Position numbers and translations under genes: made by a program
Assembly (NCBI GenBank): GCA_031253835.1
Contig: JAIRVP010000043.1
Location: forward strand, 186,001-250,000
Reading direction: 5' to 3'
Length of the DNA stretch: 64,000 nucleotides
Origin: Burkholderia sp.
GTDB lineage: Bacteria > Pseudomonadota > Gammaproteobacteria > Burkholderiales > Burkholderiaceae
Notes under the pieces: model-generated
Told to the model about the DNA's origin: nothing
The model's input: only the letters and a program-made list of their open reading frames with translations
Database searches by the model: none
Shown here: piece by piece, positions 1 to 12,500 of the stretch
Numbering within the stretch: position 1 is the stretch's first letter
Layout of the letters: each line of letters begins with the position of its first letter

Positions 1-3000
1 CGTCGATCCGCTGGCCCGGCAGCGCGCCGTCGCGTGCAACGAGCCGCGCGCGCAGCGCCGGATGCACGGCCGCGACATCCGAGAACGCGGCGCGCAGTGC
101 ATCGACGTCGAGCGGGCCGCGCACGCGCAGCGCGACCGGAATGTTGTACGCCGCGCTGTCCGGCTGCGCGCGCCACAGGAACCACAGGCCGAGCTGCGCG
201 GGCGACAGCGGCCACACGCCGTGCGCATCGGGCTTGGCCAGTGCAACGCCCGGCGCCGCCGCGCCAGCATGCGCGGCGCGCGGTGCGTCGGCGACCTGGA
301 GCGCGTACTGTGCGAGCACAGGCGCCTCGAACAGCGCACGCACCGGCACGTCGCGGCCGAGCCGTTCGGCCACGCGCGTCGCGACGCGTACGGCCGCGAG
401 CGAATGGCCGCCGAGATCGAAGAAATGATCGCCGCGGCCGACTCGCTCGAGATTCAGCACATCGCACCAGATCGCCGCGAGCGCGGCTTCGTCGCCGTCG
501 TGCGGCGCCTCGTACGCGCGTTCGACGCGCACCGGCGCGGGCAGCCGCGCGCGGTCGACCTTGCTGTTCGCGTTGCGCGGCAGCGCATCGAGCACGATCA
601 GTTGCGCAGGCACCATGTAGTCGGGCAGCGTGCGGCGCAGGTGTGCGTCGAGCATCGCGGCTTCGACCGGCTGCGCGGCGGCCTGCGCATCGGCCGTCAG
701 CTCGACATACGCGACCAGCTGCGCGAGCGCGCCCTGCCCGTGCACGACGGCACACGCTTCGCGCACGGCGTCGTGCGCGGCCAGCTGCGCTTCGATCTCG
801 CCAAGCTCGATGCGCAGCCCGCGCAGCTTCACCTGGTGATCGACGCGGCCGATGAAGTCGAACACGCCGTCCGCGCGGCGGCGCACGAGGTCGCCGGTGC
901 GGTACAGCCGCGCACCCGGCGCGCCGTACGGATCGGGCACGAAGCGCTCGGCCGTCAGCGCCGGACGGTCGAGATAGCCGCGCGCGACGCCGATCCCCTC
1001 GCCGCCCAGATACAGTTCGCCGATCACGCCGACCGGCAGCGGATGCAGCCGCTCGTCAAGCACGTGCGCGGTGCGCGCGCCGACCAGCGTGCCGATCGGC
1101 AGATAGGCGGCGTCGCCGAGTTTCGCGAGATCGTCGCCGGGCCGGAACATCCACAGCGTCGGCGTGATGACCGTCTCGGTCGGGCCGTAGCCGTTGACCA
1201 CGCGCACGTTCGGCAGTGCGCGGCGCAGCATCGCGAACGCCTCGCGCGACGTCGCCTCGCCGCCGACGGTCAGCGAACGCAGCGTCGGCGGCGCACCGTG
1301 CGCGAGCGCCCATTCGGCGAGCTGCGCGGCGCAGCCGGGCGGCACGTAGGTCATCGTCACGCCGTCGCGGACCATCATCGCGCAGGTCTGCGCGGGCGGC
1401 CACAACACGTCGGCCGTCACCGACACGGCGGCGCCCGACATGTATTGCGAAAACCAGCCTTCGTGCGCGCCGTCGAAGTTGACCGACTGGAACAGCAGGA
1501 ACACGTCGTTCTCGCCCGCGCCATAGCGCGCGGCGATCGCCGCGCAATGCAGCGCGAACGACGCATGGTCGACGATCACGCCCTTCGGCTTGCCGGTCGA
1601 GCCCGACGTGTAGATCGCGTAGGCCGCGTGGCCCGGCAGCACGTCCGGCAGCGCGACGTGCGCGGCTTCGTCGAGCGCATCGATCGCATCGGCGCGCCAT
1701 ACGCGCAGCGCCGGCAGTTCGGGCAGCGACGCGGCGCTCGCGCCGTCGGTCAGCACGTGCACGATGTTCGCGTCGCCGACGATCTGCGCGAGCCGTTCGC
1801 GCGGATGCGCGGGATCGAGCGGCACGAACGCGGCGCCCGACTTCAGCACCGCAATCAGCGCGACCAGCAGGTCGACCGAACGTTGCAGCGCGACGCCGAC
1901 GCGCATCTCGGGCCGAACGCCAGCCGCGACCAGCTGGCGCGCCAGGCGCGCCGCGCGGGCGTCGACTTCGCCGCGCGTCAGCGCACGATCGATGTCGGCG
2001 ACGCCGCGCGCATCGGGCCGCGCCTGCGCATGCGCGGCGATGCGTGCATGCACGGGCACGAAGGGTTCGGCGTCGGTCGCGCCGGCCGGCGCGTTCCATG
2101 CAAGGAGCTGCGCGCGTTCATCGGCCGGCAGCCAGTCGAGATCGCCGACCGGTATGTCGGGGCGCGCGAGCGCATCGGTCAGCAGCGTGACGAAGCGTGC
2201 AGCCAGTCGTTCGATCGCGTCCGTGTCGAACAGGTCGAGTGCATGGATGAATGCGGCGTCGAACGTCCCGTCGGGCGTCGCCTCGACGGACAGCGTCAGA
2301 TCGAATTTCGCGGACGGCGTGCCGGACGGCAGCAACGCGGCCGCGGCCGCGCCGAGCGCCGGCAGCGCGCGGCGTTCGCCGTACGCGGCCATCACCTGGA
2401 ACAGCGGATGGTGGCTCGCGCTGCGCGGCACGCCGAGCGCATCGACCACCTGCTCGAACGGCACGTCCTGGTGCATCTGCGCGTCGACGAGCGCGCGCTG
2501 CGTGCGCGCGACCAGCGACGAGAAGTCGCCGTGCGCGGGCACGTCGACGTCGATCGCCAGCGTGTTGACGAAGAAGCCGATCAGGCCGGCGACTTCCGCG
2601 CGTTCGCGGTTCGCGGCCGGCACGCCGACGCAGATCCGCGCGTCGCCGGTCGCCCGCGCCAGCAGCGCATCGAGCGCGGCCAGCAGCACCGCGAACGGCG
2701 TCGCGCCCGATGCGGCCGCGAAGGCGCGCAGCTGCGCACCGACGCGTGCATCGAGCGAAAACACATGACGCGCGCCGCGCGCACTGCGGCGCGCCGGCCG
2801 CGCGGTCGCGCCCGGCAGCGTCAGCACGCCGCGCTGCGGATCGAGCCGCTCGCGCCAGAACGCCAGTTGACGGTCGCGTTCGCCGGCATCGAGCCAGCGA
2901 CGCTGCCACAGTGCGTAATCGGCGTACTGGATCGGCAGCGGCGCGAGCGGCACCGGCCGGTCGGACGCATACGCACGATAAAACGCCGCGAGTTCGTCGA

Positions 3001-3589
3001 GCATCACGCCCGACGACCAGCCGTCCGACACGATGTGATGCACGGTCAGCGCGAGCCAGTGGTGCGTCGCGTCGAAGCGCACCAGGTGCGCACGCACGAG
3101 CGGCGCCGCGCCGAGATCGAACGGCTCGGCTTCGTCGGCGGTCGCGACAGCCTCCGCACGCGCGACGCGCTGTGCGTCCGGCAGGGCTTCGAGATCGGTT
3201 TCGCGCCACGGGCAACGCAGCGGCGCGTGGATCGTTTGCGCGACGCCGTCCTGCGCTTCTTCGAAGGTCGTGCGCAGTGCTTCATGGCGTGCGATCAGCG
3301 CGTCGCACGCGAGACGCAGCGCATGCACGTCGAGCGCGCCCGTCAGCGCCAGGCGCTCGGTGATGTGATACGCGTCGGGCGCATCGATCAGCCGCGCGTG
3401 CAGCCACAGCCGCGTTTGCGCGAACGACGCCGGCACGCGGTCGCTGCGCGGCGTGCGCGGCGGGATCGGCAGCACGCGGAAGTCGATGCCGGCCGCACCG
3501 AGCTTGTCGATGAAGACCGCGCGCTGCGCGTCGGGCAGTTGCGCGAAACGCGTCGCGAGCGCGAGCCAGTCGGGTTGAGCCTTCGTCAT
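1..3589 (-). CDS. orbJ: Ornibactin non-ribosomal peptide synthetase OrbJ (partial, C-terminus outside window)
   Basis: Second ornibactin synthetase; about 1196 codons are visible and the frame is open to the left edge. Domain order is condensation (residues about 45-480, HHIVSDG active site), adenylation (about 490-1000, YTSGSTGKPKG core), carrier domain with the phosphopantetheine serine in LGGHSL, then the start of another condensation-type domain (WPLSPAQLGLWF). The adenylation pocket begins FDGAHE, so specificity positions 235/236/239 read D-G-E. Glu239 is typical of hydroxyornithine-type pockets, which fits the fourth ornibactin residue (N-formyl-N-hydroxyornithine). The terminal condensation domain may join putrescine; that is inference. 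The start ATG is 9 nt after the orbI stop, so the two are probably translationally coupled and share the orbI promoter. Confidence 0.93.
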   Translation of the reverse strand, partial: MTKAQPDWLALATRFAQLPDAQRAVFIDKLGAAGIDFRVLPIPPRTPRSDRVPASFAQTRLWLHARLIDAPDAYHITERLALTGALDVHALRLACDALIARHEALRTTFEEAQDGVAQTIHAPLRCPWRETDLEALPDAQRVARAEAVATADEAEPFDLGAAPLVRAHLVRFDATHHWLALTVHHIVSDGWSSGVMLDELAAFYRAYASDRPVPLAPLPIQYADYALWQRRWLDAGERDRQLAFWRERLDPQRGVLTLPGATARPARRSARGARHVFSLDARVGAQLRAFAAASGATPFAVLLAALDALLARATGDARICVGVPAANRERAEVAGLIGFFVNTLAIDVDVPAHGDFSSLVARTQRALVDAQMHQDVPFEQVVDALGVPRSASHHPLFQVMAAYGERRALPALGAAAAALLPSGTPSAKFDLTLSVEATPDGTFDAAFIHALDLFDTDAIERLAARFVTLLTDALARPDIPVGDLDWLPADERAQLLAWNAPAGATDAEPFVPVHARIAAHAQARPDARGVADIDRALTRGEVDARAARLARQLVAAGVRPEMRVGVALQRSVDLLVALIAVLKSGAAFVPLDPAHPRERLAQIVGDANIVHVLTDGASAASLPELPALRVWRADAIDALDEAAHVALPDVLPGHAAYAIYTSGSTGKPKGVIVDHASFALHCAAIAARYGAGENDVFLLFQSVNFDGAHEGWFSQYMSGAAVSVTADVLWPPAQTCAMMVRDGVTMTYVPPGCAAQLAEWALAHGAPPTLRSLTVGGEATSREAFAMLRRALPNVRVVNGYGPTETVITPTLWMFRPGDDLAKLGDAAYLPIGTLVGARTAHVLDERLHPLPVGVIGELYLGGEGIGVARGYLDRPALTAERFVPDPYGAPGARLYRTGDLVRRRADGVFDFIGRVDHQVKLRGLRIELGEIEAQLAAHDAVREACAVVHGQGALAQLVAYVELTADAQAAAQPVEAAMLDAHLRRTLPDYMVPAQLIVLDALPRNANSKVDRARLPAPVRVERAYEAPHDGDEAALAAIWCDVLNLERVGRGDHFFDLGGHSLAAVRVATRVAERLGRDVPVRALFEAPVLAQYALQVADAPRAAHAGAAAPGVALAKPDAHGVWPLSPAQLGLWFLWRAQPDSAAYNIPVALRVRGPLDVDALRAAFSDVAAVHPALRARLVARDGALPGQRID

Positions 3590-3598
3590 CCGTCGTCC

Positions 3599-6500
3599 TT
3601 ATTGGGTTTCCAGTTCGCCGAGCAGCGCATCGATCGCGCTCGCCGCATCGGTCTCGCCGCGCGCCGCGCAGGCCGTATCGATCGCTTCCGCGCAGCGCGC
3701 CAGCGTGCGCGTGTCGAACAGCGTGCGCAGCGGCAGCGCGAGCCCCCAGTGCAGGTTGGCCTGCGCGTGGGCCTGCGTCGCGAGCAGCGAATGGCCGCCG
3801 AGCAGAAAGAAATCGCCGTCGCGGCCGATCGCGTCCACGTGCAGCACGCGCTGCCAGATTGCCGCGAGCGCGCGCTCGGTGTCGGTCGCGAGTTCGACGA
3901 CTTCGGCCATTTCGCACACCGGTGCCGGAAGCGCATGGCGGTCGCACTTGCCGTTCGGCGTGACGGGCAACGCGTCGAGCTCGATCAATTGCGACGGCAC
4001 CATGTACGCCGGCAGTTGCGCACGCAGCGCGTCGAGCAGCGCCGCGCGGTCGAGCGGGCCCGCATCGCCACGGGCGACGTAGCCGATCAGTTGTTCGTCG
4101 CGCACGATCACGACCGCGTCGTTCACGCCTGATGCCGCACGCAGCAGCGCCTCGATTTCGCCCGGTTCGATCCGCTGGCCGCGCAGCTTCACCTGGGTGT
4201 CGACGCGGCCGAGGTAGTCGAGCGCGCCGTCGGCACGCCGGCGCGCGAGATCGCCGGTGCGGTACATGCGCGCGCCCGGCACGAACGGATCGGGCACGAA
4301 GCGCTCGGCCGTCAGCGCCGGACGGCCGAGATAGCCGCGCGCCAGGCCCGCACCCGCGAGGTACAGTTCGCCGGTCGCGCCGGCCGGCACCGGCTGCCAC
4401 GCGGCATCGAGCACGTGCAGTTGCAGGTTCGCGATCGGATGGCCGATCGGTACTGCGACCGCATGCGCGTCGTCGGGGCCGCAGGTCCAGTGCGACACGT
4501 CGATCGCGGCTTCGGTCGGCCCGTACAGGTTCACGAGCGTCGCATTCGGCAGCAGCCGTGCCATCTTCGCGACGAGTTCGGGCGCGAGCGCCTCGCCGCT
4601 CGCGACGATCAGGCGCACGCTGTCGCATTGCGCGGCGGCCGAGAAATCGTCGAGATGCGCGGCGAACGCGGCCAGCATCGACGGCACGAAATGCAGCACC
4701 GTCACGCCGTGCGCATGAATCGCGGCCGCGAGACGCGCCGGATCGCGATGGTCGCCGGGTGCGGCAATCGCGAGCTTCGCGCCGATCGCCAGCGGCCACA
4801 CGAATTCCCAGACCGACACGTCGAAGCCGAACGGCGTCTTGTGCAGCACGACGTCGTCGCGCGTCAGCCGGTACGCGTGCTGCATCCACGCGATCCGGTT
4901 CGCGAGTGCGCCGTGCGTGTTGCCGGCGCCCTTCGGCTTGCCGGTCGAGCCGGACGTGTAGATCAGGTACGCGAGTTGCGCGTCGTCGATCGCGGCGGCG
5001 TCCGCATGCGTGTCGTCCGTTTCGTCGGCAAGCAGGTCCGCCACGGTCAGCAACTGCGTGTCGGCGCCTTCACCCAGCGCGGCCTCGACCTGCTCGCGCA
5101 GATGCGCCTGCGTGATCGCGACGGCCGGCCGCGCGTCGCGCAGCAGGTACGCAATGCGTTCGGCCGGATAGTCGGGGTCGACCGGCAGGTACGCGGCGCC
5201 GGCCTTCAGCACGCCGACGAGCGCCATCACCATGTCGAACGACCGCTCGACGCACAGCGCGACCGGCGTGTCGGGCTGCACGCCGCGCCGGCGCAGCGCG
5301 GCCGCGATGCGCGACGTGGCTGCATCGAGTTCGCGATAGGTCGCGCGATGCACGCCGCCGTGCACGTCGGCGTATTCGAGCGCGACTGCATCAGGCGTCG
5401 CAAGCGCCGCATCGGCGAATTGCAGGTGCAGCGGCTGCCGTTGCGCGAGCGGCCATGCATGCGCGGTGTCCTGCGCACGCGCCAGTGCGTCACGGGTGGT
5501 GTCGTCGGCGATCGACAGCGTGCCGAGCAGTGCATCCGGCGTACGGGCCAGCGCATCGAGCGCGCAGGCAAACGCACGGTGCCAGGTCTCGACCTGCCGC
5601 GCATCGATGCGTACGGTGTCGTAGCCGTAGTCGATCGTCAGTTCGGCGCCGCTTTCGATCACGAGCGTCAGCGCGAAATCGGTCGCTTCGATGCTGCGCA
5701 CGCCGCTCAAGGCCAGCGCGCGCGGATCGGCATCGCGCGCCGTGTCGTCGACCGGGTAGTTCTCGAACACGACCAGCGTGTCGAACAGTGCGCCGCCTGC
5801 CCCGCGCGCCCAGCGCTGGATGTCGGCGAGCGGCGTGTGCGCATGTTCGGCGGCGGCCGCATTCTCGCGTTGCAGCGTTTGCAGCCAGTCGGCCGCGCGT
5901 TGCTGCGGCGCCGGTGCGGTGATGACCGGCAGCGTGTTGATGAACAGGCCGAGCACCGAGTCGACGTCCGCGAGCGCGTCGGGACGGCCCGCGACGGTCG
6001 CGCCGAACGCGACGGCCGGCTGGTGCGTCATCCGCTGCAACGCGAGCGCCCATGCGCCCTGCACCAGCGTGTTGACGGTCAGCCTCAGCGCACGCGCCGT
6101 CTGCGCCACGCGCGTCATCGCGTCCGCATCGAGCGTCGCGCGCCACGTGACCATCTCGGCGTCCGCACGATCGGCCGTGCGTTCCGCGATCAGCGTCGGT
6201 GCATCCAGGCGGGCAAGGCGTTCGGTCCAGAAGCGTTCGTCGGCGTCGCGGTCGCGCGTGCCGAGCCAGGCGATGAAGTCGCGGTAACGCAGCGCCGGAC
6301 GGCTCGCGAACGGCGACACGGCATCCGGGTCGCGATAGTCGCGCAGCACGTCGGCGAGCAGGCGCGCGGTGCTCCAGCCGTCGAGCAGCACATGGTGACG
6401 CGTCCACACGACGCGCCATGCGTCGTCCGTCACGCGGATCAGCGTGAGCCGCATCAGCGGCGGCTCGCGCCAGTCGAAACCGCGTGCGCGGTCGGCCGCG

Positions 6501-9500
6501 AGCCACGCGTCGAAATCGGTGTCGAGCGTGTCGCCGCGCTCGCGCCAGTCGAGCTGTTCGACCGGAATTCGCGCGTGACGATGCACGCACTGCAGCGGCG
6601 CGGCCTCATCCGGCATCACGCTCGTGCGCAGGATGTCGTGACGGGCAACCGACGCGTCGAACGCGGCGGCGAGGCGGTCGGCGTCAAGCGCGGTCGCGGT
6701 CGCGACGAGCTGGTTCACGTAGCTCGCGTGGCCCGGTGCGAACAGCGCGTGGAACAGGATGCCCTGCTGCATCGGCGACAGCGGATATACATCGTCGATC
6801 GCGCGCCAGTCGAGCGGTGTGCGCTCGATCGCGGCTTGCGTGAGGCCAGCGGCCTGCGCAAGCGGGAAATCGCCCGGCGTCGCACCGGCGCCGCGATGCG
6901 CGATGCGCGATGCGCACGCTTCGACGAGTTCGCGCAGCGCAGCCGCGAAGCGTGCGGCGAACGCGTCGATCGTCGCGCGCTCGAACTGCGGCGCGCCGTA
7001 GACCCAGTGCACCTTCAGCGTGCGAGCGCCGTCGCGGTCCGTGTCGAGGTATGCGTGGATCGCGAGCGTATTGCCGAGCGGCCCCTGAGTGTCGCGCTCG
7101 ACGCCGGTGCCGCCGAAACGCGGCACGAGCGTCGCATCGCGCGGCGCGTCGAACTGGCCGAGATAGTTGAACGTGACGCGCGGGCGCGGCACGGCGGCCA
7201 GCGCCGCCCGCGTCGCCGCATCGCCGTAGTGTGCGAGCACGCCGAAGCCGAGCCCCTTGTGCGGCACCGTGCGCAGCGTGTCCTTGACCGCGCACAGCGT
7301 GTCGCGCGCGGTCGCCGCGACCGGCAGCGTCACCGGGTAATGGCTCGTCAGCCAGCCGATCGTGCGGCTCGCGTCCGCGTCGTCGAACAGCGCTTCGCGG
7401 CCATGTCCTTCAAGTTCTACGCGGCACGACGTGGCGTCACGTGCGCCGGCCAGTGCCAGCGCGAGTGCGGCGCCCAGCAACTCGATCGTCTGCGTGCGAT
7501 AGGCCGCATGCGCATCGGTCAGCGCGGCACGCGTCAATGCCGCATCGATCGTCTGCACGACGACGGCCGCATCGGCGTTCGTCGCCGCTGCGCCGGGATG
7601 ATCGGGTGCGACGTCGTCGCCCTGCGCCATGCCGGCCCAGTACGCGGCTTCAGCCGCGAACGGCGAGGCCGGTTCCGTCGCGGCCCGCGCGAGCCGTGCG
7701 GCCCAGGCGTCCGCGCGCAGGCCCGGCTGCGACAGGCGGACCGGCGTACGGTCGCACGCGGCGCGGTAGGCCGTGTCGAGGTCGTCGAGCAGGATGCGCC
7801 ACGACACGCCGTCGACGATCGCGTGGTGAATCGCCAGATAAAGCTGCGTCGATCCGTCCGGCAGCCGTGCCGCGCATGCGCAGGCGAGCGGCCCGCGGCC
7901 GAGGTCGAGACGGCGCTGCAACGCGTCGAAGCGCGCGAGCGCGTCGGCTTCGTCGCGGGCGGCGACTTCGACGAACGGCAATGCGTCGTACGGTTTCGCG
8001 GCGTCGCTTGCTTGCCACGCGCCGTCCGCACCGCGCGCGAAGCGCTGGCGGAAGGCGTCGTGATGCGTCAGCACCGCGTCGAATGCGCGTGCGAATGCGC
8101 CGGCGTCGAACGGACCGCGCACGTCGAACGCAACCGACTGGTTCCAGTGGCCCGGATGCGGGATCTCGAGCGCGAAGAAGCGTTGCTGCGCGGGCGTCAG
8201 GATCGGTATGGCAGCCGGCGTCGCGGCTGCGGTTGCGACCGCGCTCGCGGGCTGTACGGCGGCGGCCGTGTCGTCCGTCTTCGCGACGCGCGCGAGTTCG
8301 GCGACTGTCGGGCCGTCGAACAGCTGCTTCGGCGTGAAGCGCACGCCGCGCTTGCGCGCACGGGCGATCACCTGCAGCACGAGGATCGAATCGCCGCCGA
8401 GTTCAAAGAAGTTGTCGTCGCGGCCGACGTGCGGTGCCTTCAGTACGGCCTGCCAGACGTCGGCCAGCACCGTTTCGACCGCCCCTTGCGGTGCATCGCC
8501 GGACGCAACCGCGACCGGCGCGGCCGCCAGTTCGCGCAATGCCGCGCGATCGATCTTGCCGTTCGCCGTCACCGGCAGGCGCGCCAGCGCGACGAACTGC
8601 GCGGGCACCATGTAGTCGGGCAGCTTCGCGGCGAGCGCCGTGCGCACGGCGGCTTCGTCGAATGCCGCGCCGTCGCGCATCACGACGAACGTCGCGAGCC
8701 GCAGGCGGCCGTCGTGTTCGATCGCGAGCGTTTCAGCCTGCCCAACCGGCCCGGCCGCGCGCACGGCCGCGCTCACCTCGCCCGGCTCGACACGGTAGCC
8801 GCGGATCTTCACCTGGTCGTCGATGCGCCCGAGGAACGCAAGACGGCCGTCGGTGCACAACCGCACGCGGTCGCCCGTGCGATACAGCCGCGCACCGGGC
8901 GTGAACGGATCGGGCACGAAGCGCTCGGCGGTTTGCGCCGGACGGCCGAGATAGCCGCGCGCGACGCCCGGCCCGCCCAGATACAGCTCGCCCGTCGCGC
9001 CGGCCGGCACGCACGCGCCGAACGCATCGAGCACGAGCGCACGCGCATTCGGCAGCGGCTGGCCGAGCGGCACGCCGCTCGCGGGATCGCGCGCCTCGGC
9101 GGCAATCGACGCCGTGTCGCAGGCAATCGCGCCGACCGTCGCTTCGGTCGGCCCGTAGTGGTTGATCACGCGGCAGGCCGGCGCGAGCGCGGCCAGGCGT
9201 GCAACGAGCGCCCACGTGAGCGTTTCGCCGCCCGTCACGAGCGCGTGGCGCGGCAGCACGTCGGCCGGCACGCGCGCGTCGAGCAGCGCCTGCAGGTGGC
9301 TCGGCACGATCTTCAGTACGCCGACGTCACGGCGGCGCATTTCATCCGCGAACAAGTCCGGATCGAACGCGCAGGCAGCCGGCAGCAGGTGCAGCGTGCG
9401 GCCCGCGCACAGCGCGCCGAACAGCGTCGTGTGACCGAGATCGGCCGCGACGGTCGACACCATCGCGAACGACGCATCCGGTGCGAACGCGAATTCGTCG

Positions 9501-12500
9501 AGCATTCCCTGCACGTAGTCGGCCAGCGCGCCGTGCGACACGACCACGCCCTTCGGCGTACCGGTCGAGCCCGACGTGTAGATCAGGTACGCGCCTTGTT
9601 CCGGGTGCGGCTCGACGCGCACGCCGGCTGCATGGGCGAGCGTCGCGTCCTGCGCGAGCGTGTCGACGTCGAGCGGCTGCGTGTCGATGCCGGCCGGCCA
9701 CGCGGCCGGGTCCGCGACGAGCGCCCAGCGCGCACCGCAGTCGGCCGCCGCCGCGGCGAGTCGCGCGGCCGGTTGCGCCGGATCGAGCAGCACGGCGAGC
9801 GCGCCGGCCTTCAGCGCGCCGAGCAGGCCGACGACGAAACGCGCGGACCGTTCGATGCAGACGATCACGGACGCTTCGGCGGCCGCGCCGCGCTGCGTCA
9901 GTGCGCGTGCGACACGGTTCGACATGTCGTCGAGTTCGGCGAACGTCAGCGACGTCGATGCGTCGGAAAGCGCGACGCGATGCGGGTAGGCAGCCGCCTG
10001 CCGCGCGAACGCGGCGACGATGTCGGCATGTTCGACGCGCAGCGCGCGGCCGTCGCGCGGCTGGCGCGAAGCAGCCGATGCGTCGCACGGCAGCGCGGCC
10101 GTCGTGTGGTGCGGGTCGTGCGCGGCCGCGCCGACGAGCGCCGCATAGCTGTCGAGCCAGGCACGCGCGGTGTCGGCGTCGATGCAGTCGGTCGCATACG
10201 CCGCGACCAGTTCGATCCCATTCGCGTCGTCGGTGAAATCCAGCGCGAAGTCGAAGCGCGCGGCGAGATCCGGCCCCGGCGTCGCGACTGCCGTCGCGCC
10301 CGGCAGCACACTGTCGTGTCGCGCATCGAACTGCTGCGCGAATTTCACGCGCAGCCATTCGTCGCCGCGCTTGACCGGCGGCTTCACCGCATCGACGACG
10401 CGCTCGAACGGCACGTCCTGGTGCGCGACCGCGTCGAGCGCCGCCGTGCGCGCCGCGTCGACGAGCGCGCGGAACGGCAGCGTCGGCGCCACTTGCACGC
10501 GCAGCGCGACGGTATTCAGGAAAAGGCCCAGCAGCGCGCGCGTTTCGGGGCGCTGGCGATGCGCGACCGGCACCGCGACGACCACATCCGTTGCGCCGGT
10601 CAGGCGCGACAGCCATGCATCGAGTGCGGCGAGCAGCACCGTGAAGACGGTGGCCTGTGCATCGCGTGCGAGTTGCCGCACGTCGGCCGCGACCGCGTCG
10701 GGCAGGCGCACCGACACGCGTGCGCCCTGCAGCGTGCGCACGGCGCCCGGCTGGCGGTCGACCGGCAGCGCGAGCGGGCCCGGCACGTCGCGCAACGCGC
10801 CGCGCCAGTAGTCGAGCTGGCGCGCGCCCTCGCCGCCGGCCAGCATGTCGCGCTGCCAGTCCGCGTAATCGGCGTACTGGATCGGCAGGCCGGGCAGCGA
10901 CGGTTCGCGGCCTTCGGCATACGCGCGGTACGCGGCCGACAGTTCGTCGAACGCGCAGCGCGAGCTCCAGCCGTCGGTGATCGCGTGATGCGCGGTCAGC
11001 AGCAGGCGGTGACGGTCGCCGGCGAGCGCGACGAGCGTCGCACGCAGCAGCGGGCCGCGTGCGAGGTCGAACGGCTCGGCCGCGTCGCGCTCGGCGAGAC
11101 GCGCGGCTTGCGCGTCGCGTGCAGCGGGCGGCTGGTCGCGCAGGTCGATATCGGCGATCGACACCGGCAGATGTGCATGAATCCGCTGCATCACGACGCC
11201 GTCGTCGTTGTCGACGAGCGTCGTACGCCACGCTTCGTGACGCCCGATCACGTGATCGAGCGCGCGCTGCAGCGCGTCGCGGTCGAGTGCGCCGTCGATC
11301 GTCCAGTGCGCGGCGATGTGATACGCGGCGCTCGCGTCACGCGTTTGCGCGAGCACCCAGAAACGTTGCTGTGCGAGCGATGCCGCACGGTCGACATGCG
11401 GCGCGCCCGATGCTGCCGGATCGGCCGGTGCGCGACGCGCGGAAATCGCGGCGAGCGGCTCGCCGGTCTCGCGTTCCGCACGATCGACCTGCTCGGCCAG
11501 TTCGGCCAGTGCGGGATCGGCGAACAGCGTGTCGAGCCGCAGGTTCACGCGCACGGCCGCACGGATCGCGGCCTGCAGTTGCATCGCGGCGAGCGAATCG
11601 GCGCCCAGCGCGATAAACCGGTCGTCGCGCGACGGGACGACGTCGAGGCCCAGCAGCGTCTGCCAGAGGCCGGCGAGGTGTTGTTCGGTCGGCGTGCGCG
11701 GCGCCTCGCCGGTACCTGGCGTCGTGGCGCGCGCGGCGGCCATCCGCTCGCGCAGCGCGGCACGGTCGATCTTGCCGTTCAACGTATACGGCAGCACATC
11801 GCAGCGCACGAACCGGTGCGGTTGCCACGCGGCCGGCAATTGCGCGGCCACGTGCGCCTTCAGCGCTGCATCGTCGGCCGCCGCGCGCAGCGCGACGCAC
11901 GCGATCAGCCGCGTCGGCCCGTTGCCGGTTTCGGCGACCACGGCCGCGTCGGCCACGGCCGGATGCGAGCGCAGGCACGCGGCGATCTCCGCCGGTTCCA
12001 CGCGCACGCCGCGCACCTGGACCTGATCGTCGAGGCGGCCGAGATAATCGAATGCGCCGTCGTCGCGCAGTCGTGCGAGGTCGCCGGTGCGGTAGACCCG
12101 CGCGCCGGGTTCACCGTCCGCATCGGGAATGAAGCGTTCGGCCGTCAACGCCGGACGGCCGTGATACCCGCGTGCGACGCAGACGCCGCCGAGCATCAGT
12201 TCGCCCACGCCATCGGCCCCGGCGCCGTCGACACGCGCGACGCGCGGGCCGATCACACGGCCGATCGGCAGCGATGCATACGCGTCGTCGGCAGCCAGCA
12301 CGGGCGTCTCGCCCGGCTCGACCGGCCACAGCATCGGCGAGATCACGGCCTCGGTCGGCCCGTAACCGTTGATCAGTCGTACCGAAGGGAACGTGCCGCG
12401 CACGAACTCGAATGCCTGCTGCGGCAGCGCTTCACCGCCGAACGCGAGCACGCGCAACGCCGGCGGCACGCCGTCGCGCGCGGCGACGGCCGCGAATTCG

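Noticed and set aside
62..4132. Long plus-strand frame antisense to orbJ and the end of orbI
   Set aside because: Same low-complexity basic composition; the minus-strand frames encode clear NRPS domains across the whole stretch.
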